64,000 bases of DNA from Neorhizobium galegae (GCF_017877055.1 NZ_JAGIPG010000002.1:620001-684000); one strand, 5' to 3'. Numbered from the stretch's first letter, positions 50,908 through 61,920 are shown. Program-made: numbers and translations. The notes: generated by a model not told the origin, from the sequence alone.

Positions 50908-52725
50908 TCAAGCAAACACGCTGGCGCCCATGTCCGCGGTACCGACATGGCGGCGGAAGGGGGCGAAGAGTTCGCGGCCCATGCCGAACTCGTTCTCGGA
51001 AAGATCGACGACGACTCCCGTGCGGGCCGCAAATTCCGCAGCATCCACCAGCACTTCCAGCGTGCCGGCGACAGCATCGAGACGGATCATGTCGCCGTCC
51101 CTGATCTTGGCGATCGGCCCGCCGTCCGAGGCTTCCGGGGTGATGTGGATCGCCGCCGGCACCTTGCCGGAGGCACCCGACATGCGCCCGTCCGTCACCA
51201 GCGCCACCTTGAAGCCGCGGTCCTGCAGCACGCCGAGCGGCGGGGTGAGGCGGTGCAGTTCCGGCATGCCGTTCGCCTTCGGTCCCTGGAAGCGCACGAC
51301 CGCGATGAAATCCTTATTCAATTCGCCGCGCTTGAACGCCTCCTGCAGCCCCTGCTGGTCGTGGAAGACGATCGCGGGCGCTTCGACGATATGCCGCTCC
51401 GGCTTGACTGCGGAGATTTTTATGACCGCCTTGCCGAGATTGCCCTTGAGCATCTTGAGGCCGCCGTTCGACTGGAACGGCGTTTCGATCGGCGCCAGCA
51501 CCTTGAGGTCGCCGCTCTGGTCCGGGATCGCCTCGCGCGTCACCTGGCCATTGCCATCGAGCTTCGCCTCGACCGTATAGGCCTCCAGCCCGTGGCCGAA
51601 GACGGTGCGCACGTCGTCATGCACCATGCCGGTCTTCAAAAGCTGCTTGATCAGGAAGCCCATGCCGCCGGCTGCGTGAAAATGGTTCACGTCGGCCAGC
51701 CCGTTCGGATAGACGCGGGCAAGCAGCGGCACGACGTCGGAAAGCTCCGAAATATCCTGCCAGGTGAGCTGGATGCCGGCAGCGCGCGCCATGGCGACGA
51801 GGTGAAGCGTGTGGTTGGTCGAGCCCCCGGTCGCATGCAGGCCGACAACACCGTTGACCACCGAGCGCTCGTCGATCATCTCGCCGGCCGGCGTGAATTC
51901 ATTGCCGAGCGCGGTGATCGCCAGCGCCCGCTTTGTGGCTTCGCGGGTCAGCGCTTCGCGCAGCGGCGTGCCCGGATTGACGAAGGAAGCCCCGGGCATA
52001 TGGAAGCCCATGATCTCCATCAGCATCTGGTTGGAATTGGCGGTACCGTAGAAGGTGCAGGTGCCGGGGCCGTGGTAGGACTTCGACTCGGCTTCCAGCA
52101 GTTCGGTACGGCCGACCTTGCCCTCCGCATAGAGTTGGCGGATGCGCGACTTCTCGTCGTTTGGAAGTCCGGTGGTCATCGGGCCGGCCGGGATGAAGAC
52201 GGAGGGCAGATGGCCGAAGGAGAGCGCCGCGATGACGAGGCCGGGCACGATCTTGTCGCAGATGCCGAGGAAGACGGCAGCGTCGAACATGTTGTGCGAC
52301 AGGCCGATGCCGGCCGCCATCGCTATCGCGTCGCGCGAGAACAGCGACAGTTCCATGCCCGGCTGGCCCTGGGTGACGCCGTCGCACATGGCCGGCACGC
52401 CGCCAGCGACCTGGGCGATGCCGCCGGCTTCCCGGGCAGCTTCCCGGATGATCGGCGGGAAGGTCTCATACGGCTGGTGGGCCGAGAGCATGTCGTTATA
52501 AGCGGTGATGATGCCGAGGTTCGGCACGACATCTCCTGCGAGCGCGTCCTTCTCGGTGGGGGAACAGACCGCAAATCCGTGGGCGAGATTGCCGCAGGAG
52601 AGCGTCGATCTGTGCGGACCCCGCGTGGCCGCCCGCCGCAAGCGGTCGAGATAGGCTTCACGATGGGGTTTCGAGCGTTCGACGATACGGGCGGTGATTG
52701 CCTCGATGCTGGAATGAGCGGCCAT
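50908..52725 (-). CDS. edd: 6-phosphogluconate dehydratase (Entner-Doudoroff)
   Basis: This enzyme converts 6-phosphogluconate to KDPG. ATG 52725 (AGAGGACA upstream) gives 605 residues; a longer open frame exists but lacks family sequence. The IlvD/Edd fold is clear, with iron-sulfur Cys residues in [25 protein letters not shown] and [11 protein letters not shown]. Other landmarks are [35 protein letters not shown] and [18 protein letters not shown]. It is third in the zwf-pgl-edd operon, 97 bases after pgl. Its KDPG aldolase partner is not in the window. Confidence 0.96.
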   Translation of the reverse strand: MAAHSSIEAITARIVERSKPHREAYLDRLRRAATRGPHRSTLSCGNLAHGFAVCSPTEKDALAGDVVPNLGIITAYNDMLSAHQPYETFPPIIREAAREAGGIAQVAGGVPAMCDGVTQGQPGMELSLFSRDAIAMAAGIGLSHNMFDAAVFLGICDKIVPGLVIAALSFGHLPSVFIPAGPMTTGLPNDEKSRIRQLYAEGKVGRTELLEAESKSYHGPGTCTFYGTANSNQMLMEIMGFHMPGASFVNPGTPLREALTREATKRALAITALGNEFTPAGEMIDERSVVNGVVGLHATGGSTNHTLHLVAMARAAGIQLTWQDISELSDVVPLLARVYPNGLADVNHFHAAGGMGFLIKQLLKTGMVHDDVRTVFGHGLEAYTVEAKLDGNGQVTREAIPDQSGDLKVLAPIETPFQSNGGLKMLKGNLGKAVIKISAVKPERHIVEAPAIVFHDQQGLQEAFKRGELNKDFIAVVRFQGPKANGMPELHRLTPPLGVLQDRGFKVALVTDGRMSGASGKVPAAIHITPEASDGGPIAKIRDGDMIRLDAVAGTLEVLVDAAEFAARTGVVVDLSENEFGMGRELFAPFRRHVGTADMGASVFA

Positions 52726-52822
52726 GGTCTTGTCCTCTTGTGCGCAACCCCGGCTCGGGAGGGACAGGACCTTCGGAAAGGCCCTAAGCCACCGGGATTG
52801 CTCGCGTTGAAAGGTCGGCGCT

Positions 52823-53521
52823 TTAAGGCGCCCAGAAAATCTGCAGCGGCGACGAGGCTCGGTTAAGCACGGCGCGGATCGGCATGTCCGTTTCGTCGGA
52901 GCCGGCCTTTGCCGCTTCGAGCACGTCCTTCTTGCCCTGGCCTTCAATATGCAGCGCCAGGAAACGGGCATCCGCAAGGCTGGCAAAAGAGAAAGTCAGC
53001 CGCTCTTCGCCGGCACCTTCCGCCTGCATGGTCAGAACGCCGCGCGGCCCGGAAAGATCGAGTGCCCGGGCAAGATTGTTCCCATGAGGGAAGAAAGAAG
53101 CCGTATGGCCGTCTCCCCCCATGCCGAGGATCGCCACGTCGAACGGATTGCCGATGCCAGCTGTCTTTTCGGTCGCGATGACGGCTGCTTCATCGATCGA
53201 CGGCGCTTCATAGTAGAGAGGTATGAACCTGGCGGCAGCCGCCTTGTCCTTCAGAAGATGCGTCGACACCAGAAGATGGTTGGAACGCGGGCTGTCTGCC
53301 GGCACGAACCGTTCGTCGACCAGCGTCACCGTTACCTTGCCCCAGTCGATATCGCGGGTCGCCAGTGCCTCGAAGAACTTCTTCGGGGTAGAGCCGCCCG
53401 AGACCGCGATCGAGGCGGTGCCCCGGTCGCGGATCGCGGTTTCAAGGTGTGCCGCAACCTCGTCCGCCAGGCTGGCGGCGAGGGCGGCGGCATCGGCAAA
53501 TTCATGCATGTTCGCGGACAT
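52823..53521 (-). CDS. pgl: 6-phosphogluconolactonase
   Basis: This enzyme hydrolyses 6-phosphogluconolactone between Zwf and Edd. 232 residues of DevB/SOL type: [59 protein letters not shown] and an ending [15 protein letters not shown]. It starts 5 bases after the zwf stop. Confidence 0.95.
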   Translation of the reverse strand: MSANMHEFADAAALAASLADEVAAHLETAIRDRGTASIAVSGGSTPKKFFEALATRDIDWGKVTVTLVDERFVPADSPRSNHLLVSTHLLKDKAAAARFIPLYYEAPSIDEAAVIATEKTAGIGNPFDVAILGMGGDGHTASFFPHGNNLARALDLSGPRGVLTMQAEGAGEERLTFSFASLADARFLALHIEGQGKKDVLEAAKAGSDETDMPIRAVLNRASSPLQIFWAP

Positions 53522-53526
53522 GGCCC

Positions 53527-54999
53527 TTAACCTTCATGCCATGTCCGGCCGTCGCGCTCGATGAGAGCGATCGCCTGGCTTGGACCCCAGGTGCCGGCGG
53601 TATAACCCTGCACCTGCTGGCCGGCAGCTTCCCAGCCTTTCAGGATCGGATCGACCCAGCGCCATGCGGCTTCCACTTCGTCGCGACGCATGAACAGCGT
53701 CTGGTTGGAGCGGATCGTGTCGGTCAACAGGCGCTCGTAGGCATCCGGATTGCGCACCGAGAAGGCTTCCGCAAAACTCATGTCGAGCGAGACATTGCGA
53801 AGCCGCATGCCGCCCGGGCCTGGGTCCTTAATCATCAGCGACTGCTTGACGCCTTCATCCGGCTGCAGGCGGATGATCAACTGGTTGGCGGAAATACGGC
53901 CGGCGGCTGAGTCGAAGATATTGTGCGGGATCGGCTTGAAGGTGATGACGATCTCGGACATGCGGGCTGCGAGCCGCTTGCCCGTGCGGATGTAGAAGGG
54001 AACGCCGGCCCAGCGCCAGTTGCCGATCTCGGCCTTGATGGCGACGAAGGTCTCGGTGTTGGAAACGCCGCCTTCGAGCTCGTCGAGATAGCCCTTGACC
54101 GGACCGCCGGCGGAAGCGCCGGCGCGGTACTGGCCGCGCACCGTCATCTGTTCACAATTGGCCTCGGTGATAGGCTTCAGGGCGCGCAGCACCTTGAGCT
54201 TTTCGTCGCGCACCGATTCCGAATTCATCGAGGAGGGCACTTCCATGGCGACAAGGCAGAGGAGCTGCAGGATGTGGTTCTGAACCATGTCGCGCAGTGC
54301 GCCGGCCGTGTCGTAATAACCGGCGCGGCCTTCAAGCCCGACCGCTTCGGCGACCGTGATCTGCACATGGTCGATATGGTCGGCATTCCACAGCGGCTCG
54401 TAGAGCGCGTTGGCGAAACGCAGCGCCATCAGGTTCTGCACCGTCTCCTTGCCGAGATAGTGGTCGATGCGGAAGATCTGGTCTTCGTGGAAAGCCTTGC
54501 CGATCATGTCGTTCAGCTGCAGCGCCGACGCGAGGTCTCGGCCGATCGGCTTTTCGACGACGATGCGGGTCGATTTGGTGATCAGCTTGTGGTCGCGGAT
54601 CTTTTCAGAGATTGGGCCGAAAATGCCCGGGGCGACGGCGAGATAGAAGACGCGGATGCGCTCCTTGCCGTCGTCGAGCAGCTTCTTGAGTTCCGCCCAA
54701 CCCCCGTCGGCCTTGGCATCGACCGAGATGTAATAGATCCGCTGGAGGAATTTCTGGACTTCCGCTTCGTCGTATTCGCCCTTTTTCAGATGCTCCTTCA
54801 GGGCATCTTGTGCGAACTTACGGTAATCCTCATGCGAAAGCGCGCTGCGCGAGGCGCCGATGATGCGGGTTGGCTCGGTGAACTGGCCCTCGATCTGCCG
54901 GTGGTAGAGGGCCGGGAGGAGCTTGCGTTCCGCAAGGTCGCCGGTACCGCCGAACACGATACAATCAAAGGGTTCAACTGGGATGATCTGGCTGCTCAT
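53527..54999 (-). CDS. zwf: Glucose-6-phosphate 1-dehydrogenase
   Basis: The first enzyme of the oxidative pentose phosphate and Entner-Doudoroff routes. ATG 54999 gives 490 residues, typical for the family. Motifs are the cofactor site VFGGTGDLAERKLLPALYHR, the EKPIGRDLASA substrate region and the active-site RIDHYLGKETVQNLMALRFA. It heads the operon; the AT-rich stretch at about 55020-55075 probably contains the promoter, just past the stop of the oxidase gene. Confidence 0.97.
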   Translation of the reverse strand: MSSQIIPVEPFDCIVFGGTGDLAERKLLPALYHRQIEGQFTEPTRIIGASRSALSHEDYRKFAQDALKEHLKKGEYDEAEVQKFLQRIYYISVDAKADGGWAELKKLLDDGKERIRVFYLAVAPGIFGPISEKIRDHKLITKSTRIVVEKPIGRDLASALQLNDMIGKAFHEDQIFRIDHYLGKETVQNLMALRFANALYEPLWNADHIDHVQITVAEAVGLEGRAGYYDTAGALRDMVQNHILQLLCLVAMEVPSSMNSESVRDEKLKVLRALKPITEANCEQMTVRGQYRAGASAGGPVKGYLDELEGGVSNTETFVAIKAEIGNWRWAGVPFYIRTGKRLAARMSEIVITFKPIPHNIFDSAAGRISANQLIIRLQPDEGVKQSLMIKDPGPGGMRLRNVSLDMSFAEAFSVRNPDAYERLLTDTIRSNQTLFMRRDEVEAAWRWVDPILKGWEAAGQQVQGYTAGTWGPSQAIALIERDGRTWHEG

Positions 55000-55101
55000 C
55001 GCTGTTCTTTCGTCCTGCATGGTTGGGTGCATACTTATTCTAATCGATTTAAAAAGGCTAGCCCGAATTGGCTTTTCAAGTGTGTTACGGACCCTGCTTT
55101 G

Positions 55102-56403
55102 TCAGAGCCTGTCGCGCAGCGCAAACCACGTGAGAGCAAGGAAAAGCAGTGGGGTCCGCATGCGAGGCCCGCCCGGGAAGGCGGGAATTTTAAGCGCGGC
55201 GAGGTGGTCGAGATCCGTCGCCTTGCCGCCGACCATATCAGCATAAAGTTTGCCACAATAGTTTGACAGCATCACGCCGTGGCCGGAATAACCGCCGATC
55301 GACGTGACCCCGGGCATGACTTCGCGAACGAAAGGCTGGCGCGGCATGGTAATGCCGACATTTCCGCCCCAGGCATGGGTGATTTCAACGTCTTTCAGCG
55401 CCGGATAGGTATCGACGATCTGCCTGCGGATGGCGTTCGCCGTGTCTGCCGGGTTGCTTGAGGTATAGACCTCGCGGCCGCCGAACAGCAGCCGGTTGTC
55501 CCGGCTCTTGCGGAAATAACGCACAACGAACCGCGAATCAGCGACGGCCTCGCCACCGGGGAGGACGCCGGGAAAATCGTCGATCGGTGCGGTCGCAGCG
55601 ATGAAGGAGCCGATCGGCATGATATGCGCAGCGGTGACCGGTTCGAGATTGCCGATATAGGCATTGGTGGCGATCAGTACCTGGTCGGCCGTCAGCGTGC
55701 CCCTCGGCGTCCGGACCAGGATCTTACCGCCGGGTCCGTTTCTCGTCTTCTCGATCGCCGTGGCCGGCGTCATCTCGAAAATCTGAGCACCGGCTGAGGC
55801 CGCCACGCGGGCAAGCCCGACCAGCAGCTTCAACGGATGGATATGGCCGGTGCCGGTATCGCGGACGCCGCAATAATAGTCTTTCGTGCCGAGCCGCTCG
55901 GCCGTCTCCTGGCCGTCCATGAACGAGAGATGCGGATAACCGTAGCGCTCCGCCGCGATTTCGGCGGTCGCCCGGTATTCCTTCTCGTGGCCGCGTTTGT
56001 GGGAGACGTTCATCTGCCCCGGCATGTAATCCATGTCGATGCCGTGGGCTTCGGCAAAGTCGAGGAGATGCCGCTTGGCGTCCTCGGCCATGTCGAACAA
56101 TGCCTTCGAGCGCTCGTAGCCGATCTCCTTTTCGAGATCCTCCGGCCACCAGCGCTGTCCGGTGCCCATCTGTCCGCCATTGCGGCCGGACGCGCCGTCG
56201 CCGAACCGGCTGGCCTCGATCAGTGCGACGGAGATACCGGCCTTGGCAAGGTTGTAAGCCGCCTGCAAGCCGGTGTAGCCGCCCCCAATGATTGCCACAT
56301 CCACGGATTTCGACCCGTCGAGCGCCGGATAGGCCGGCCGCTCACTGAGAGTTGCCTGATACCAGGAAATCCCCGGCGCGATCGGGCTCTGCCATGCATC
56401 CAA
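55102..56403 (-). CDS. PuuB-like FAD-dependent amine oxidase
   Basis: A 433-residue DAO-family flavoprotein. The FAD motif VDVAIIGGGYTGLQAAYNLA is at about residue 35, followed by FGDGASGRNGGQMGTGQRWW, a hallmark of gamma-glutamylputrescine oxidase relatives. The C-terminal part has HAWGGNVGITMPRQPFVREV and SIGGYSGHGVMLSNYCGKL. Together with the synthetase gene 10 bases upstream it suggests gamma-glutamylated putrescine catabolism. Other amine substrates are possible. Confidence 0.85.
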   Translation of the reverse strand: MDAWQSPIAPGISWYQATLSERPAYPALDGSKSVDVAIIGGGYTGLQAAYNLAKAGISVALIEASRFGDGASGRNGGQMGTGQRWWPEDLEKEIGYERSKALFDMAEDAKRHLLDFAEAHGIDMDYMPGQMNVSHKRGHEKEYRATAEIAAERYGYPHLSFMDGQETAERLGTKDYYCGVRDTGTGHIHPLKLLVGLARVAASAGAQIFEMTPATAIEKTRNGPGGKILVRTPRGTLTADQVLIATNAYIGNLEPVTAAHIMPIGSFIAATAPIDDFPGVLPGGEAVADSRFVVRYFRKSRDNRLLFGGREVYTSSNPADTANAIRRQIVDTYPALKDVEITHAWGGNVGITMPRQPFVREVMPGVTSIGGYSGHGVMLSNYCGKLYADMVGGKATDLDHLAALKIPAFPGGPRMRTPLLFLALTWFALRDRL

Positions 56404-56413
56404 GACGCTGCCC

Positions 56414-57853
56414 TCACACGTTGAGAAGCAGGAATTCCCGCTCCCAGGGGCTGATCACCTGCATGAAGGTCTCGAACTCGCCGCGCTTGACGCCGGCATA
56501 GAGGCCGATGAATTCCGCGCTGAAGACGCCAGCGAGCGCCGGATCGGATTCGAGGAGCGATACGGCTTCGAGCAGGCCGCGCGGCAGTTCGATCGATCCC
56601 TCGTTGGCGGTATCTTCGGTCGGCGGCCCCGGCTCTATCGCGTTCATGATGCCGAGCAGGCCGCAGCCGAGCGAGGCCGCGAGCGCGAGATAGGGGTTGG
56701 CGTCCGAGCTCGGCAGGCGGTTTTCGACGCGGCGGGCGTTCGCGTCCGAGACCGGCACGCGAAAGGCGGTGGTGCGGTTGTCGTAACCCCAGGCATTGTT
56801 GACCGGCGCCGACATGTCGGGCGTCAGCCGGCGGTAGGAATTTACATATGGTGCCATCATCGCCAGCGTCTTCGGCACATAGGTTTGCATGCCGCCGATG
56901 AAGTGGAAGAATTCCCTCGATGCGGAGCCGTCCGGGTTCGAGAAGACGTTCTTGCCGGTCTTGATGTCGACCACCGACTGGTGGATGTGCATCGCCGAAC
57001 CCGCCTGGCCCTGCATCGGCTTGGCCATGAACGTGGCGTAGATGCCATGCTTCAGGGCTGCTTCGCGAATCGTGCGCTTGAACATGAAAACCTGGTCGGC
57101 GAGTTCGATCGGGTCGCCATGGCGCAGGTTGATCTCGAGCTGCGCCGGGCCTTCCTCGTGGATCAGCGTATCGATCTCGAGGCCCTGCTTTTCCGAGAAA
57201 TGGTAGATGTCGTCGATCAGCTCGTCGAATTCGTTGATGCCGGCGATCGAATAGCCCTGGCCGCCGAGGATGGAGCGGCCGGACCGGCCTTTCGGCGGGT
57301 GCAGCGGATAGTCCGGATCATCATTCTTGGCGACGAGGTAGAATTCGATTTCCGGCGCCACGACCGGCTTCCAGTCCCGCTCGTCATAGAGCTTGAGGAT
57401 GTTTTTCAGCACGTTGCGCGGCGTATAGGGGACCGCCTTGCCCTCGGTATCGACGATGTCGCAGATCACCTGCGCGGTCGGGTCGGTCTCCCAGGGCACC
57501 ACCGCCAGGGTCGAAAGATCCGGCACCAGCTTCAGGTCGCTGTCGCGCGGCTCATAGCGGAATGTGCCCGTCTCTTCGGGGTATTCACCGGAAATGGTGT
57601 GGCGATAAAGGGCGGACGGCAGCGCCAGCGAGGTGTTCGAGGTGAACTTCGAAGACGGCATCATCTTGCCGCGCGGCACGCCGGCGAGATCTGGCGTGAT
57701 GCACTCGATGTCCTCGATCCCCCGTGCCCGAAGCCAGGCGGCGGCCTCCCGCCAGTCCGCCACCCCTCTGAGCGAAGTGAGCGTCGGCTGGGCGGTGGCG
57801 GCTTTCGCCACGGTGCCGGTTGCGAGGGCGGGGGCGGTTTTTTTGCGCGGCAT
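56414..57853 (-). CDS. Glutamine synthetase family protein, PuuA-like
   Basis: A 479-residue glutamine synthetase-fold ligase. Landmarks are PDLAGVPRGKMMPSSKF, the metal-site segment VVAPEIEFYLVA, the ATP-site AMHIHQSVVDIKTGKNVFS and the late VENRLPSSDANPYLALAA. These proteins commonly join glutamate to amines such as putrescine; the adjacent PuuB-like oxidase supports that. The N-terminus has a short Ala/Thr/Lys-rich extension before the family core at about residue 30. It is divergent from the flavoprotein gene at 57980. Confidence 0.86.
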   Translation of the reverse strand: MPRKKTAPALATGTVAKAATAQPTLTSLRGVADWREAAAWLRARGIEDIECITPDLAGVPRGKMMPSSKFTSNTSLALPSALYRHTISGEYPEETGTFRYEPRDSDLKLVPDLSTLAVVPWETDPTAQVICDIVDTEGKAVPYTPRNVLKNILKLYDERDWKPVVAPEIEFYLVAKNDDPDYPLHPPKGRSGRSILGGQGYSIAGINEFDELIDDIYHFSEKQGLEIDTLIHEEGPAQLEINLRHGDPIELADQVFMFKRTIREAALKHGIYATFMAKPMQGQAGSAMHIHQSVVDIKTGKNVFSNPDGSASREFFHFIGGMQTYVPKTLAMMAPYVNSYRRLTPDMSAPVNNAWGYDNRTTAFRVPVSDANARRVENRLPSSDANPYLALAASLGCGLLGIMNAIEPGPPTEDTANEGSIELPRGLLEAVSLLESDPALAGVFSAEFIGLYAGVKRGEFETFMQVISPWEREFLLLNV

Positions 57854-57979
57854 GACACATCGGGGTGGGGTTGATCGGATGTTCCATCATAACCACGGAT
57901 TGGCGAATGGCGAGAGGGCGACGCCATTGACTTTGAGTTGCCGATCGAAAACAGCAGATATTGAAACAAGGAGCATGTG

Positions 57980-59161
57980 GTGACGCGGAAATTCGACGTG
58001 GTGGTTCTGGGCGCCGGCGGGGCGGGCATGATGTGCGCCATCCGGGCCGGCGGGCGCGGCCGTTCGGTGCTCGTGCTCGACCATGCCAAGGCGCCGGGCG
58101 AGAAGATCCGCATTTCCGGCGGTGGTCGTTGCAATTTCACCAATATCCATGCGGGCGCCAGGAACTACCTCTCAGGCAACCCGCATTTCGCCAAGTCGGC
58201 GTTGGCGCGTTATACCCCGCGCGATTTTCTCGACATGGTCGAACGCCACGGCATCGCTTGGCACGAAAAGACGCTTGGCCAGCTCTTCTGCGACGACAGC
58301 GCCAAGGACATCATCCGCATGCTGCTGTCGGAGATTAAGGCGGCGAACGTTACGCTCGAACTGCAGAAGCAGATAGCCTCGATCGAAAAGACGCCCGAGG
58401 GTTTCCGCATCGGTACCTCAGATGGACCAGTGGAGACTGGATCCCTGGTGGTCGCGACCGGCGGCAAATCGATCCCCAAGATGGGCGCCACCGGTTTTGC
58501 CTACGATATCGCCCGGCAATTCGGCCTGAAGATCGTCGAGACTCGGCCGGCGCTCGTGCCGCTGACGCTGGATCCGAACCTGCTCGAAAAGCTCTCGCCG
58601 CTCTCCGGCATCGCGGTGCCGGCCGAAGTCCGCCACGGCAGGACGGTCTTTCGCGAGGGCCTGCTCTTCACTCATCGCGGCTTGAGCGGCCCGTCGGTCC
58701 TGCAGATCTCGTCCTACTGGCGGGAAGGCGACGACGTGACGCTGGTGATCGAGCCCGATCTCGATATCGCGGCGGTCGTCAAGGCCGCCCGCAAGGCCAA
58801 CGGTCGCCAGGCTGCGCAGACAGTGCTTGCGGAGGTGTTACCGAAACGGCTGGCTCAGTTCTTCGTCGAAAACCGCGGTCTGACAGGGCATCTCGCCGAT
58901 CTTTCCGACAAGGCGATCGAGGGCCTGGCTGCCTCCATCCAGAACTGGGCCATCCGACCCGCCGGCTCGGAAGGTTACCGGACGGCCGAGGTGACACTCG
59001 GCGGTATCGACACCTCCGAGCTGGATTCGAAGACCATGCAGGCAAAGGCAGTGCCCGGCCTTTATTTCATCGGCGAATGCGTTGATGTGACCGGTTGGCT
59101 CGGCGGTTACAATTTCCAATGGGCCTGGGCTTCGGGCCATGTTTGTGGGGAGGCATTGTAG
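57980..59161 (+). CDS. BaiN/HI0933-type NAD(P)/FAD-dependent oxidoreductase
   Basis: A flavoprotein of about 393 residues. GTG 57980 lies 6 bases after AAGGAG; the adjacent GTG 57977 is the alternative. The FAD motif FDVVVLGAGGAGMMCAIRAG is at the N-terminus, followed by the family-specific GEKIRISGGGRCNFTNI. It also has TGGKSIPKMGATGFAYDIAR, FTHRGLSGPSVLQISSYW and a final GWLGGYNFQWAWASGHVCGE. The physiological substrate of this family is poorly defined. Confidence 0.88.
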   Translation: MTRKFDVVVLGAGGAGMMCAIRAGGRGRSVLVLDHAKAPGEKIRISGGGRCNFTNIHAGARNYLSGNPHFAKSALARYTPRDFLDMVERHGIAWHEKTLGQLFCDDSAKDIIRMLLSEIKAANVTLELQKQIASIEKTPEGFRIGTSDGPVETGSLVVATGGKSIPKMGATGFAYDIARQFGLKIVETRPALVPLTLDPNLLEKLSPLSGIAVPAEVRHGRTVFREGLLFTHRGLSGPSVLQISSYWREGDDVTLVIEPDLDIAAVVKAARKANGRQAAQTVLAEVLPKRLAQFFVENRGLTGHLADLSDKAIEGLAASIQNWAIRPAGSEGYRTAEVTLGGIDTSELDSKTMQAKAVPGLYFIGECVDVTGWLGGYNFQWAWASGHVCGEAL

Positions 59162-59302
59162 TATAGGTTGATTCAGCACTTGTTAATGTGAGCGCGCCAT
59201 CCTGCCTTAATGCCAGCCAAATCCTGTGGTTTAAGGCGGGCATGCGCTTCCTGCCGGTGGCGGCTGGAGCGCCGGAGCAACTTGCCTTGGAGTGCCGTTT
59301 CC

Positions 59303-59440
59303 ATGCAGAAACCCAGCCGTGCCCGTGCAATCGCAGTCGCTAAGGTTCAGGATAACCAGAAGCTCATTCGCCTCCGTTTTCTCGCGATCGCCATCGGTGC
59401 AACGGCCGCGCTCCTCGCGCTTCCGACGCTTTTCTTCTAA
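59303..59440 (+). CDS. Small single-helix membrane protein (hypothetical)
   Basis: A possible 45-residue protein from ATG 59303 (MQKPSRARAIAVAKVQDNQK) with one C-terminal membrane helix (FLAIAIGATAALLALPTLFF). GGAG lies about 10 bases upstream. The basic N-terminus followed by a helix is protein-like, but nothing else supports it. Confidence 0.4.
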   Translation: MQKPSRARAIAVAKVQDNQKLIRLRFLAIAIGATAALLALPTLFF

Positions 59441-59660
59441 GAGAACCCACTCTTCGATCTCACCGTGCGCCTGAACGGCGGCGGTCTCAAGCCAGGCTCG
59501 CGGAGCGCCGGCCTATTTGTTTCGTGCATTCCGGAGCTCAGGTTTGCGTCAGCTCCGCGCCTCAGCGGCGTCTTTAATGCGCTATATTCAAATTTAGTAA
59601 ATTTTCACTTCCGCCGGTGATACTCGGCCAGTTCATAGTTTTGCGGGGAAGCTGGCCTTA

Positions 59661-61496
59661 ATGATCAAAATCCTGCCGTCGTCCGTGGTTTCGCGGATTG
59701 TCCTCCTCTGCCTGTTCATGATCTTCGTAGCGGTGATAGCGGTAGGTGGCCTCACTTATACCTACCTGCGCGGGGATATCATGGATACGGCCAAGAACGA
59801 TGCCCGCAAGGCAATACGCACCATGAGCCTGCTTTACGATCTGGAATTGGATGGCGCCAAGAGCGAGATCCGTGACGGCACGGTCATCCGTGTCAGCCAG
59901 GCCGAGAGCGCGGTGAAAGATCATGACATGGTCGATCGCACGGCAACGGCCATCGGCGGCGTCGCGACCCTGTTCGAAAAGAAGGGCAGTGACTATGTCC
60001 GGATCTCGACCAATGTGAAGACGGAAAAGGGCGAGCGGGCGGTCGGCACCAAGCTTGCCGCGGAGCACCCGGCGCAGCCGTTCCTGGCGCGCGGGGAAGC
60101 GTATTTCGGGCCGGCTGTCTTGTTCGGCAAGGATTTCATGACCGGGTATTTCCCGATCACCGATGCCTCGAACGGCGTCACCGGCCTGCTTTTCATCGGT
60201 ATTCCGATGGAAGTCTATTTCACCCATATCGCCACCTTGGGCTATATCCTCATTGGCACGTCGCTTGGCGCTCTTCTCGTCGTCGGCATAGCAAGCCTGT
60301 TAGCGCTTCGAGCTTTGCTCCGGCCGCTCCGCGTGCTGACCGGCGTCGTGCATGCGCTTGCCCAAGGCAATGACGCTACCGAAATACCCTATGCCGAAAG
60401 CCGCAACGAGTTCGGCAATATCGCTCGCGCCTTGGAAGTCTTCCGGGAAGCGGCGCGCGAGAAACAACGGCTGGAGAGCCGCAGCGCCGAGGATCGCGCC
60501 GAAACGGAGGCCGAGCGCCGTCGCAACGACGCCGAAAAGCAGCGTGTCGACCGCCAGATCGACACTGCCGTCAGCGAACTGGGTGCGGCTCTGGCCCGCC
60601 TGGCTCAGGGCGACCTGTCGAGCACGATCGAGACACAGTACTCGGGCCGGTTGGAGCAGCTCCGCACCGACTTCAACGGCTCCATCATCCGGCTGCGCGA
60701 CACGCTTTCTCACATCCGCGAGAGCACGCTCTCCATCCAGAAAAGCAGCGCCGACCTAAGCCATTCCTCGACCGAACTTTCGCGCCGCACCGAAACCCAG
60801 GCGGCGTCTCTCGAGGAGACTGCCGCCGCGGTCGACGAGATCACTGCGACGGTCCGTTCCTCGGCCGAGCGCGCCCGTGAGGCCGACCGGGCGGTCGCGA
60901 TCACCAAGAAGAGTGCCGACAGCTCCGGCACGGTGGTGAGCAACGCGGTTGCCGCCATGGGACGTATCGAAGAAGCGTCCGGCAAGATCGAGCTGATCAT
61001 CGAGGTCATCGACGATATCGCCTTCCAGACCAACCTTCTGGCGCTCAACGCCGGCATCGAGGCAGCTCGTGCCGGCGAGGCCGGCAAGGGCTTTGCGGTC
61101 GTAGCGCAGGAAGTTCGCGAACTGGCGCAGCGTTCCGCCGGCGCCGCCAAGGAGATCAAGGATCTGATTACCCAGTCGAGCCGGGAGGTCAGCTCCGGTG
61201 CCGGGTTGGTGCAGCAGGCGGGCGAAGTGCTGGCATCGATCAGCCAGCAGATCACCGGCGTCAGCCAGCATGTGGAAATGATCGCGACAGCCAGCCAGGA
61301 TCAATCGGCGGCGTTGCAGGACATCAACAACTCCGTCAACCGCATGGACCAGATGACCCAGCAGAATGGCGCGATGGTCGGCGAGACGACGGAAGCAAGC
61401 CGACGCCTCGCAAGCGAGGCGGATGCCCTGCTTGAACTGGTAGAGCAGTTCCGCATCGATGCGAATAGCCGCTCGGGTTATTCTCGCGCGGCGTGA
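59661..61496 (+). CDS. Methyl-accepting chemotaxis protein
   Basis: A 611-residue chemoreceptor. Membrane helices are near residues 10-33 and 190-215, enclosing a periplasmic sensor domain that looks like a single Cache type ([40 protein letters not shown]). HAMP regions follow ([35 protein letters not shown]), then the signalling domain with the hairpin tip [20 protein letters not shown] and [20 protein letters not shown]. No C-terminal CheR-binding pentapeptide is visible. Ligand unknown. It signals to the flagellar motor through CheA, not encoded here. Confidence 0.93.
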   Translation: MIKILPSSVVSRIVLLCLFMIFVAVIAVGGLTYTYLRGDIMDTAKNDARKAIRTMSLLYDLELDGAKSEIRDGTVIRVSQAESAVKDHDMVDRTATAIGGVATLFEKKGSDYVRISTNVKTEKGERAVGTKLAAEHPAQPFLARGEAYFGPAVLFGKDFMTGYFPITDASNGVTGLLFIGIPMEVYFTHIATLGYILIGTSLGALLVVGIASLLALRALLRPLRVLTGVVHALAQGNDATEIPYAESRNEFGNIARALEVFREAAREKQRLESRSAEDRAETEAERRRNDAEKQRVDRQIDTAVSELGAALARLAQGDLSSTIETQYSGRLEQLRTDFNGSIIRLRDTLSHIRESTLSIQKSSADLSHSSTELSRRTETQAASLEETAAAVDEITATVRSSAERAREADRAVAITKKSADSSGTVVSNAVAAMGRIEEASGKIELIIEVIDDIAFQTNLLALNAGIEAARAGEAGKGFAVVAQEVRELAQRSAGAAKEIKDLITQSSREVSSGAGLVQQAGEVLASISQQITGVSQHVEMIATASQDQSAALQDINNSVNRMDQMTQQNGAMVGETTEASRRLASEADALLELVEQFRIDANSRSGYSRAA

Positions 61497-61830
61497 TATC
61501 TGCCGATGTCAAAGTGATGGTGAGCGGCACCTCGGGAAACCGGGTGCCACACTGCTCCGGCACCGCCCGGTAATATTGCCTAAAGCAGGAGCCGTCGGAG
61601 TTTTGGTCTTCGCCTGCGCCACCGGATGGACTGGAACCAATCTCATGGGCGGCAGCGATGCCGCCCTTTTCCGTTTTATGTCTATCCGTCACCCGCTGCA
61701 GGCTGACGAACCAGCGCGGGTAGGGGTGAGCGTAACGTTCGTAGAAATCGTTCTCCGCTGCGATATCGCGACGAACGGGATTTGTTCGGAAGAGGTACGA
61801 AAAGGCGGCTGCGACGATGTTCTCATACAT
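61336..61830 (-). CDS. Hypothetical small protein, divergent from the LysR gene (3' end doubtful)
   Basis: ATG 61830 has a near-ideal ribosome binding site (GGAGG with 7-base spacing) and begins [20 protein letters not shown]. Residues 1-50 look protein-like ([18 protein letters not shown]). Beyond about residue 58 the composition becomes random, and the frame runs through the chemoreceptor terminator and its coding end. The true product may therefore be a protein of 50-60 residues, or the gene may be frameshifted. I recognise no family. Confidence 0.4.
   Translation of the reverse strand: MYENIVAAAFSYLFRTNPVRRDIAAENDFYERYAHPYPRWFVSLQRVTDRHKTEKGGIAAAHEIGSSPSGGAGEDQNSDGSCFRQYYRAVPEQCGTRFPEVPLTITLTSADITPRENNPSGYSHRCGTALPVQAGHPPRLRGVGLLPSSRRPSRHSAGSSGPCG
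61647..61670 (+). terminator. Terminator downstream of the chemoreceptor gene
   Basis: A perfect 7-bp stem (61647-61653 with 61660-61666), a 6-base loop and four Ts, oriented for the plus-strand chemoreceptor gene. Confidence 0.75.
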
Positions 61831-61920
61831 CGGAATTCCTCCGTTCGTGGAAATCGTCTCCTTTATTAAACCTGGAAAACTGCTTCTTGTACCGCCAGAT
61901 TCTCGCTATATTTTTCACAC

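Noticed and set aside
50815..52866. 683-codon plus-strand open frame opposite edd
   Set aside because: A shadow of a GC-rich gene. The minus-strand Edd has all iron-sulfur and active-site motifs.
59661..61496. Naming the chemoreceptor McpU because it lies near aceA
   Set aside because: The sensor domain looks like a single Cache domain and the protein is shorter than I would expect for McpU, so position alone is not enough for the name.
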